Shown here piece by piece: positions 24,301 through 33,900 of a DNA stretch of 64,000 bases; positions within the stretch are counted from its first letter, which is position 1, and each line of letters opens with the position of its first letter. This DNA comes from Clavelina lepadiformis (lineage: Eukaryota > Chordata > Ascidiacea > Aplousobranchia > Clavelinidae). The translations under genes and the position numbers were made by a program. Under the pieces are notes generated by a model. The model worked only from the letters and a program-made list of their open reading frames with translations, ran no database searches and had not been told where the DNA came from. Location of the stretch: contig NC_135246.1 of assembly GCF_947623445.1 (NCBI RefSeq), positions 11,763,856 through 11,827,855 on the forward strand, in the 5' to 3' direction.

Positions 24301-27300
24301 ATATGTAACGTTAATCGCTTGCAATTTTACTTGACATTTCTAGATTAAAAAAGAGCAACAGATGTTAAAATTGGTATTAAGGATCAATTAACATTTATTT
24401 TTGAAAACATATTTGTTAAAATTTTGAAATATTCATGTGAAGAGTACCGAGTATCGGGGCCGACAGAAATTTCTTGAAAAAAGTAATTCGGTACTTTTTT
24501 TCAAAAGTACCGACGTTACCGGTATCGGTACTGAAAAAGTACTGCGGTACAGTAATTCGGTATTATAGTACCGCGGTACTGCCCACTATGCAAGACAGCC
24601 ATCAGAAAATGCTCTGGTAGATCTTTTTCGTTGTAATACTCACTTCAGTGGACGAAGTTCAGGTTTCCAATAATGGTTCAGTTCCGAAATAGAATAGGTT
24701 AGAAATGTCTCTTCTTTGGGAGTGATCTTATCTGTATAGTGGAATTAACCAATAATTCACGAACCACCTGGTAAGTGAGGGTCAAGTCCCAAAACAAGTT
24801 GATCTTATATGAAAAAACACTATTAACTGAACATTCTGGTAAAACATTTTTGAAAAATAATTAATTTGTGGTTAGGTAATTATAAGCAAAAGAAAATCGC
24901 GAAAAGTCTCAGTTTTTAGCCTTCCTTGTGACGTAGATGAATGTTCTTGTAATGTCATAGATTGGTCAAGTTGTTTAACAACATGCTGCTGCTGTTGCTT
25001 TCCGGTAGCCAACTGAAGTTGGAAGTGGAGGTCATAGGAGTTTAGCCTACGTCCAATTAGGCGTCATGAGAAGAAATTGGCAACGTGAAGCATTATAATT
25101 GAACAAATTATACGATTGTTTTAAACATAAAACATCCGGTAGGCCAACCATTTGCGTCCGTGAAGTTAACGGTATCCTTTGGACCGCATAGGCTACCCAT
25201 CAAATCGGTACCGTACTGGTTACGGTCGTTGAGCTACAGGCTGTCACCTATCAAGCTATTGACAGTTAATCTACATAGCTGTAACAGATACATACGTGAT
25301 ATGCAGCAGATATTGCTAAATTTATGAATTTGCGAATGTTGTGTATGATTACCTATGACATTACGTCACATTTAAGGCCAGTTTAGCGATTTTCTTTTGC
25401 TTATAATTACCTCACCAAGAATTATTTTTCAAAACTATTTTACCAGGATATTCAGTGAGTAGTGTTCTTTCATATTAGATCAACTTGTTTTTTGAACTTG
25501 CCCCTCACTTTAAATAAAAATTTACGACTAAAGTATTATTTTCGACTACGATTAACATCATTTTCAATGCAGATAACGCAAACAAACCTTGCAAAGTCCA
25601 ATTTTGTTTCCATTGCACAAACTCTGTTCGCATCGTAGATGGAAGCAGAATGAGTTGGTTTGTCTTCAAGACTCTCACTTGAAGCGATTCGGATGAACCG
25701 GTAACATCTTGAACCTATGTCATTACCAAGTAAATCACATTGTATAGGTCACCGGATTAAAACCCTGAATTCCTAATTATCACTACTATAGTGATATCGA
25801 CAAAATATCACACTCAAAAACATTGCAACATTATGCAAAATTATACTAAAACGTTGATACAGCCACTCATAACGTCTACTACGCTACAAACTCTTCGTTC
25901 TATATTTGCTACCGTGCTGCAAGAGTGTTACTAAAAATGAATGGGTATGTACCACTCCCATAATTTGCATGAGGTCCAATGCTTGGATATCAACCGAGTT
26001 CACAGTGAAACTCTCCTTGGAAAAAAGGACATCGTAGACAGCAGGATAAACATTCAAAATTTCTTGCACGTTCTGGAAGACATGCTCCCAGTCAAAATGC
26101 GGACAGACGCGAAATTTGTCGCGAAAGTTAATAGGTATCTCTACACTCTCACAAGCACCTGCAAATTACATCATATTCATGTTGGGTATGATAAACTTAC
26201 TTATTGGTCGATACAAAACTGAAGTATACTTTCTACTTTTAAGGCAATTATTGAACAAAACACGATTAAAAAAACGATGAACAGCTACTGTTGATTAACA
26301 AAGAGAAAGGGTTTATGTCTATATCGTGTTGACTTAAGCAGGTTGTAAAGAAATTTGGCAATCGATCGGCATTAAAAATGAGATTAATCTTTTGAAGTAC
26401 GTAAAACGGCCACTAAAATTTACTTTTGTTTTCGTCATTGTGGTTGTTATAATCGTCAGAAGTCGCTAAACTTAAACGGACTTGTTTAACGTCAACATCT
26501 CGGAGCACCAGTTGGTCCCCAACGCGGGCATCTTCGCGATCAACAAGTTGTTCCACTGCGCAAACACGAACGATAAGATGATCCTTCCAGCTATCACGTC
26601 TCTCCACCTAAAATAAACCAGAACGTGAGACGTTCCTGATCCAAATCTGCCTAGAAAGCAAAGTCATTAAATTCTGAGCAAAGCTTTTCCGCAAAAAAGG
26701 CGTAGAAGTATGAACTTTGTTCGCCAGCTTCGAAACATTTCATAGTAGTATTTTCGCGCATAACTTTTAATTTTCGTTGGACTCATTTTAGCAAAGTTTT
26801 TGTAAGAAACTGTAGGTGGCCTCTTTCCGAAAATGTATAAAACTCTAGTGTCGAGTCAATTGATGGCTAAGAAACATTTTTCGTTTGTTATTAGCGCAAA
26901 GGGTTGTTTATTGTGCTGGTTTCAAATGCGACATATGGAAATTTGTGACCACATTTAAAACTTTGCGATAAACTTGAATTCCCCTGTTTTATTAACTGAA
27001 AACGGCTAATTTGGCCTTTGCTCCGTGACCATTGCTCTAGAACAAGTTTATATTCTTACGAAAAGAAACCCTATTTTGTACCAAATTGCTGCAATTAGCA
27101 AAATGAAACCTTGTTTGTGTTTTATATAAACAATTGAGCGTATTTCGGAACACATGTTTAAACAATACAAACGTATGGTTCACACACACACAGTATCATA
27201 TAGACTTTTAATCTATACCTAGTCTAAGGCTAAGCGTTCAAATCTATACTTGTCAGTCAGAAGCCTATTTAAAAAATATTTAAAATAGGGGTAGGCTATA

Positions 27301-27705
27301 TCTATTCCATTTTTAAAACCGACTTGAAAGATTTCCAAAAGAAATATACCCCAGAAACTTAGTCAAAAACTAACATAAGACACAGGGTAAGCAAATTCTA
27401 CCAATAGCCAACATCGCTCTACTGTGCATAACAAGGTCATACTGTGCATAGAGTTGTTTGAAACTATTGTTTATCGCCTCTAGAAAACAATGGATTTCTA
27501 ATTTTGTACAACAACAAGAGCAATTTTAGAGAGTACAAAGGTTAGCAGCAAAATATAGGAACGAAATGGCACCAGATTTACAACAGCAACAATCTTTGGT
27601 CAAGCTACATATTTTCCGGTATTACCACAATCCACAATATGTACAGGAACTTACCACATCACGCCAGTCTTTTGCCTCAACGCACTCACTACTTGTTGTT
27701 TTCAT
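18381..27705 (-). CDS. THEMIS: THEMIS-like adaptor: two CABIT domains, proline/YxxP tail
   Basis: A 916-residue protein from 15 exons in transcript order: 27705-27655, 26607-26424, 26158-25953, 25714-25588, 24731-24644, 23782-23666, 23558-23393, 23221-23006, 22474-22350, 21526-21355, 21188-20948, 20306-20104, 19536-19344, 19174-18642 and 18509-18381. All phases agree. Residues 20-215 resemble CABIT-1 (VGDQLVLRDVDVKQVRL, VEIPINFRDKF). Residues 270-565 resemble the THEMIS linker and CABIT-2 (LPKEWRCRELVFEPIHIV; KRFLVSAHYNGNFER; VHC, 14 residues, then VTYPVNLPGRF). The C-terminal part has four YDxP sites (YDVP, YDRP, YDTP, YDFP), a PIPAPR motif, a YDDM site and a final RPPKPK. CABIT adaptors work in the cytosol downstream of tyrosine kinases, binding GRB2 and SHP phosphatases; vertebrate THEMIS sets T-cell receptor signal strength. 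The two-CABIT layout favours THEMIS over GAREM, which has one plus a SAM domain. Family is secure; orthology is likely. The first exon is the least certain. Confidence 0.85.
20649..20830. mobile_element. Short hAT-type MITE in THEMIS-like intron
   Basis: Ends CAGTGGTTTTTAAACT and AGTTTTAGAACCACTG form an imperfect inverted repeat of the CAGTGGTT type common to non-autonomous hAT elements. Flanking octamers ctttaaag and cctctaag agree only partly, so the insertion is probably old. It lies in the intron between exons 12 and 11. Confidence 0.6.
24085..24590. mobile_element. MITE built of GGTACCGGTA-type repeats
   Basis: Left end CACAGGTGGGCAGT and right end ACTGCCCACTATG are inverted. The element is flanked by a perfect 8-bp duplication CAAGACAG (24077-24084 and 24591-24598), which fits hAT transposition. 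Both flanks of the interior consist of many variants of TCGGTACTTT and GGTACCGGTAC, with an AT-rich middle. It sits in the intron between THEMIS-like exons 6 and 5. No coding capacity. Confidence 0.85.
24773..25510. mobile_element. Element with long terminal inverted repeats
   Basis: Left arm from AAGTGAGGGTCAAGT and right arm ending ACTTGCCCCTCACTT are inverted copies, alignable for about 125 bases with roughly five in six positions identical by eye. Similarity continues weakly inward (TGTGACGTA and TACGTCACA, AATGTCATAGA and CCTATGACATT). The centre is unique and non-coding. No clear target duplication; a TA is possible at the left only. It fills most of the intron between THEMIS-like exons 5 and 4. 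Confidence 0.75.
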
Positions 27706-30241
27706 GTTATGACGTAGTCCTTAAGTTGCAACCCATTCGGTTGCTTCCTTTTCCTTCTAACTAAAATCCACTCTTGTAGCCAAATGTTTTCCAAAAATTA
27801 CACTAGCGGAGATAGATGTACAGTACAGCATATACTGTTGTTATTGAAAAGTGATCTGTATATTTTCAATTAATAGTCTATGTTCAGTAAAATTATTGAC
27901 AGAGAACTGAAACATAAAACCAAAAATTAATCAAATAAAAGCTTTTATTGCGATCCTAATAGAGTAAATTATATTTCAACAAAAGTCAACATCATGATTA
28001 GAGTAATACGAACACCCTTGTACGTCGTTTTTTTTAGCAGGAGTACTACAATTGCTGACGGCATAACTGGCTTTAACAAACACCTTGAACAAATGTTTGT
28101 TTTGTTTCTGGTCTTACACTTCGTTCACTACAAAACACAACAGCGGCGATTTTGGCAACAACTGGTGGCTACGTATTCAACTACAAAATAACAACCTAAG
28201 TGTATTCAAATACAAAATAATAACCTTTCATTATTCCTATTCGCTTTTGTTGGTATCTCCACCAATGCTTTACATTGGCGATAAAGTGAACCAGAATTTC
28301 CTACAGGCTATAAATTAAAACCCTTAAGTGTAACGCGCATTTGCTCGCTCATCCATTTCGTGCTAGTCAGGCCAATAAATTAACTCCTTTCTTTTCAGTG
28401 TTTACTGAGTCTGAGTAGTATTGTGAAACTAATGTTTGTTTGGCTTAAACAACATACGTGTTTCTGTTCGGCATTTAACTGCAGACAATTCAGACCTAAC
28501 ATTTTTCAACTTACGTTTTTCAACAACTTAGGTCAAAACACTGTACTGCTGAATAACTAAGTCTGCTTTTTACTGCCTACTCTTGCAATAGTTTGTCGGA
28601 AAGGGAGGTCGCCCACATTATTTGCGACTAGATAAGCAGTTTCCATGAAAGTAAGCATAACAGGTCTGTTTTCATCGCAAGACATTGACTGTAACGTAAA
28701 ACTATATGTTTTCAGGGTTACGTTGACCATAAGCTAGCAGTTGTTAATAAACTACGCGGAACAGTGTATTGCAACCTGGGTGACGAGAGAAATTGCGTAA
28801 AAATGCGGAAATATATCAGTTTTGGGCTTTTCCTAGAATGGTGTCGGATGCGCTGAAGCGAAAATTAGTTCTTTCTTTGCCAACTAGTGTGGAAACTAGT
28901 CACACCATATCGTTTTACTAAAAGACCTTATTTTTAGAGTAGCACCCTGCGCGAAATCACCACTCAGTTTTCTTAATAATATAAGTAGCGTACATGGTGT
29001 GAACCAACGACTATGTTATCCATTTGCTAGCTTTAATTTTAGCGTCTGCTTTCCCTTAAAATTTCAGATTACTCTAAATGCTAAAAGTCCTCATTTTATT
29101 ATGTCCAAATCCTGCGCACTAAACAACTTAACATCATTTCGTTTCGTCATCGTTTCAGTTAACGTGCCGAGAAAAAAAGGGCTGGCAGACGATGGCGTAA
29201 AATTTTGAAACGCCGTAAAATCTCCTTGTAATAGGTAATCATTAAAAACAATTTTGAAGAAACTACAGATCTTCCGGATTTTGGGTTTATAGAAAAACGC
29301 TGAAAATTTTATGAACGCAGATAGTTGAAATGAAGTTACGAAGAATTTAAATCAAAGGCAAAATAAAGTTTCGATAATTAATTAAAGCCAGCAAACTGAA
29401 GCTTTTGACATAGGCCTACAATGACGAAAGAAAATGTTTGTAGGTAGGAGTTTAACAGAGGAACTAATACGTAGAAAAAGAGTACAGTCAAACCAAGAGC
29501 TCGATGGATTGATAATAATTAATTAATTATAATGCAAAAGGCAAGAGCGCAACAAACTGCAAACTGATTAGAGTAGCACAGAACCGGGAATTTTGGAAGA
29601 CCATCATACTATGATCATAAGTATATGATGACTATGCTATGACTGCCTACCTTCTATGCGAAGGCGAAATTTCATGACGATGAAAACTCGTGTATTCTTT
29701 TATATTGTCTGTTTTGCAAGGAACAGACAAGTTTCCTAATAAACAGAGGTTGTACTATATCGGGCCGTGGCCTTGATCTTACTCACGTCATAATGAATTT
29801 TGTGGCGTATTTCTACCTCCGTTGTTTACCTTTAAAAATGGATATAGTTTGGAAATCCGACACTTTATTTATATTTTTCCACGCGAGATTTCGCAAGCAT
29901 AAGCTTGCTTCTTCAGGCGTACTGCGAAAAAGGCCTTAACCTTCAGAGTGCCAAACTGTATCTTGTTGTTTATTTTACTATAAAATTTGGTTAACACGGT
30001 TCAGACAACATCAACTTTAAAAAATAGTTAATTTTACAACATCAAACCTAAGTTTGATGTTACATATCGATCAAACAATAACGAACTCCGATTCATAAAC
30101 TGCAACGCGTTATTTGCTTTTTTAGAAATAGGCTGCTGAAAGTCTTTTCCAATGCCCAATAATAACTAATCAGAACGACAAGCAACCTGCTGTGTTTAAG
30201 CCCATTATTTTATGACACTGCTGCTTTCATAGTGTTCGAAC
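27706..30241. other. Intergenic spacer 5' of THEMIS-like gene
   Basis: Between the THEMIS-like start and the repeats downstream of CCT8. Short open frames near 28.0-28.3 kb and 29.0-29.2 kb show no domain or family resemblance. The promoter of the THEMIS-like gene should lie at the left edge, but I see no confident core element. A small fold-back element at 29841-29962 is listed separately. Confidence 0.45.
29841..29962 (-). repeat. 122-bp fold-back element with CTGAAGA-stem-GAAA motif
   Basis: Termini GATATAGTTTGG and CCAAACTGTATC are inverted with one mismatch. On the minus strand at 29916-29887 it reads CTGAAGA, a stem GCAAGC/GCTTGC with loop TTAT, then GAAA. This spacing resembles the conserved core of hammerhead ribozymes (CTGATGA, stem II, GAAA) with one core change. 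Similar CTGA(A/T)GAAG...GAAA motifs occur in animal retroelement repeats. The other hammerhead stems are not evident, so function is doubtful. Confidence 0.45.
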
Positions 30242-30633
30242 TAGGGCTGGAAATTTAGGCGGTTTTCTTTAGCCGTTACCTGAATGACATTAGCCGCAAG
30301 CTGCCATAGTCGCTGATTGTCAAGACACATTGTTAATTGCAGGCAAAACTACTTCGTATTTTAAAGATATGTGATGAAAAGTATCGTATTAGCAACTTAT
30401 TTCATGGTAGACTACAAAGTTCATCAGAAACAGAAAGTATTTAAACATTAAAATGACCAAAAACGTAGCAAATTTCTGCAAAAGAATGAATTACCAAACA
30501 TTTTACTCTACACTCTCTCCTACAACTATGCAAGTACGTTTTCGCCTAATGACCAACAAAGCCTTTAGTAGTTTAGTCGCTAAGAGCTGATAGCCGCTAA
30601 AGGCTATTAGACGGCCAAATTTTCCCAGCCCTA
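30242..30633. mobile_element. MITE, TAGGGCTGG-end family
   Basis: Left end TAGGGCTGGAAATTTAGGCGG pairs with right end CGGCCAAATTTTCCCAGCCCTA. The interior has TTAGCCG, GCCGCTAAAGGC and similar short repeats. No convincing target duplication remains. Same family as 1056-1446. It lies 3' of CCT8. Confidence 0.7.
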
Positions 30634-30774
30634 CTCAATACTACAACGGTTATAAACGATAGGGAGTCGCAAACGGAAAATATAATTAAGACGTACCGCA
30701 GCAGCGTAGCCTGACAACTGAAGGAGATATAACATGCGAAATTGTTCCCAATACATGTACGAAGTAATCAAAGA

Positions 30775-30780
30775 TTTATT
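30775..30780 (-). terminator. Candidate polyadenylation signal of CCT8
   Basis: AATAAA on the minus strand, 132 bases beyond the CCT8 stop codon, a usual 3' UTR length for this compact genome. Confidence 0.5.
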
Positions 30781-30911
30781 CAATGTCTAGAATACGACTG
30801 TTAAGTTTCATGCAAAACGTTGCCGACTATGCGACAAGTACAACACTCAGAACTTTGGAGGCGTAATAACCAGCTTCATTCCATACAAGAGATGTTAAAC
30901 GACGTTGAAGC

Positions 30912-33900
30912 CTATTCATCAGCGTCTTTATCCCAATCTCCACTCTGCTTCGGAGCTTTTGGTCCACCTGCTGGCTTTGCCATGATGATCTGGTCAACAC
31001 GGAGCACGGTGACTGCAGCATTGGTGGCCAAACGGAGTGCCCAATGCTTCACCAGGTACAGGTCAAGAATACCAGCTTCTGCAACATCTATAACATCGCC
31101 AGTTTCGATGTCAACTCCGTTGCTGGTTCCATCTTCACCCTGTGGAAAAAGTTTTGAGTGTTCTTAGAAAAACAGGCCCAGCAAGTCTTACTATCAAAAG
31201 CGTTATCTACATAACAACCTCTATTAAAGGAATGTTTCACAATGGAACGTTTTCAGGTAGTTTTGCTTATGTAATAAACATCTTCTGTTACCTGATGACT
31301 TGCATATAATTTTGACACAACTTCAGTTGGATTCAGGCCAGCGTTCTCGGCCAAGGCTCGTGGCACAACCTCTAATGCTTGAGCGTATTTCTTAATGGCA
31401 TACTGTTCAAGTCCTGGACATGATTCACCAAACTTGGCAATTCTCTTTGCAAGTTCAATTTCACATGCACCTGCGCCTGGCACTTGGCGTAAGTCCTGAA
31501 AATAGAAATCTGCGGTTTGGTTGCAATGTTTGTGACATGTGTATTGTATAATGTGCCTTTGTACGCTGTGGTGCCACATACTTGATGAAGTATAATATAG
31601 TTCTGTTATAATATAGTCAAAGCTGTACGAAATACCGTTAAATACATGGTCAGAAATGGTCAATTTACCCTGGTCAGAACTTTGAAGTTGTTTACACCAT
31701 CATCAACCGCTCGCTCTAAGTCATCCATAATATTTTCAGTGGATGCACGCAGAGCCAGTGTGCACACTTTGCTTCCCTCTTCAGTAGCATGCTCAAAGAC
31801 CACAATTCTCTTATCTCCCACCTCATCCTGGCGTACTGCAGTGCAATGACCGGTTTCTTCTGGAGTTGGTGGAGTCTGTTGTGATTTTAAATGAGACTGA
31901 GCATACTGGTTGGAAATTTAGGATTATATAAGAAGACCAATAATGTGCAATTTCATAAAAATGCATTTAACGCTCGACACATAAAAAATTCCTGTGCCAA
32001 ATTCCAAACAAAATGACCAACAATCAAATATTGTAAAAAATAAATCTGAAGAAGTATTTGCATGAATAAACATGTATGTAATGACTAAGGTCTTACCAAT
32101 CTTGGCAATGCTGTTGCATTTACCGTTCTACAGAGTCTTCGAAGATCCCATTTTGAATTGAGCCTTACCACCATAACTTTGTATTTATTTGCAAAATGAA
32201 GAGCAAGATCGGACACCTTTCCACCAGAAACTATCACATTAACACCAGTTGCAACAATGCCCTTGATTTGCTATGGAAAAATTATACATGAGCATTATGT
32301 ACTTGCAAAGCATGCCCAAATAAACTTGTTAATTGTAAGGTCTCAAAAGCCAGAGTTACAATAAAAAGCTTGACATACAGATTCCATGAGGTTTTCTTCC
32401 CCAGCACTGAAATCAAGCAATTCCTTTGCATTCTTAATGAGAACTGTTCCCTTTGTTTCCGTGTTAAGCATATCAAATGGACATGAATACACAGCAATGT
32501 TGGCATTTTTTACACTGTTTAAATCACCTGTAAGTAATAAAGTTCTGATGTAAAAGTGTAATTTCAGAATAATTTTAAGTACTAAGACACTGAAAAGATT
32601 AGCAACGAATAATATTAATTGAACTAAACTGACATTAAAAACACATACCAAAGTTTTCTTTGTTTATAAACTATTCATGTAGAAGAAAGTATAAACAAGC
32701 GCAAGCTAACAATAAGCACAGAAAATATAATGAAAATAATACTTTCACATTCTCTTATAAACAACATTCCGTTGATTATTGATGAAGAAGTGATTCCTGA
32801 ACCAAGCAGTTTTGATACTCGCACGTTGTCCACATTAAATGCAATCCGATCAGGTGGAAGAATTGATACTGTGAACAATTTACATGAGTTTTTCACAAAT
32901 TATAAAACTTATATATCAAAATTAGTTTATCAAATTTAAAACTCTGCAGAAAAACAAAAATCCAGATGATATAAAAATCACACAGTTATCAAAATCTTTT
33001 ATTTAAAAATTTGCTTTTTCACCACAAGCTTTAGCAATAAGTCTGGCAAGAAAATCTTCATTTCCATATTGTTTACTGGCGATGCCTGTCCGTAGAGCTT
33101 TTGTAACACCATCAACATCTCTTAAATCTTTGACTGAGGAGCAGACAAGGTCTACAAATTCAAAAAATTAAATTATATTTTGTTTCGACCATAATGCATC
33201 GATGCACATCAACCTGATGATGCAATAGTAAAATAAAGGATAAGCAATCAGTATAAAAAGAATAACTATACAGATGTTAAGCAGGTTAAGATGGGTTTGA
33301 TGGCATAAAAACAAGTATGTTTTCGAAATTTATGCTGGTAAAACCATTTATAATTTACAGATACAGTACTGTCTTACTAATAAAATGTTGCTATGTATAA
33401 CATAACCAATATTAATCACCAGGTAAAATTTCAATGGCTTTCTCACAAGCTTGTTCAAAACCTTCAATAACCTCAGTAACTGAAAGTCCCATGCGCAAGA
33501 GTTCTTCTGCCAAATGCAGCATTGAACCTGCAAAGCAAAAATTGTTTACCAGTAATAAGTTGCAAGTAAGGATGTACAATACTGTACTACAAAATACTAA
33601 ATATATATTCTAAATAAGTCTATTTCGAATGCGAAATTTCAAATCCTATTGTAGAATAGTTTGAAAGTTAAAAAATTCAAGTCAAAGCATTTTTTTACTT
33701 CACCTTTCCCAAGTTACTGGTTATTGGTTACAAGTTGACAATTGTCAAATAGACATGATGTGGTTTCATTAATGACGACTTATATAAGTAGTAATTGGTT
33801 TTTGGGTGTGAAATCAAAATTGACTGCTTGTTGCAGCAATTGGTGCACCTGCCACTGGCTACTGTATTTCCTTGATTAAAAGCTGCCCTCGAAAACGATT

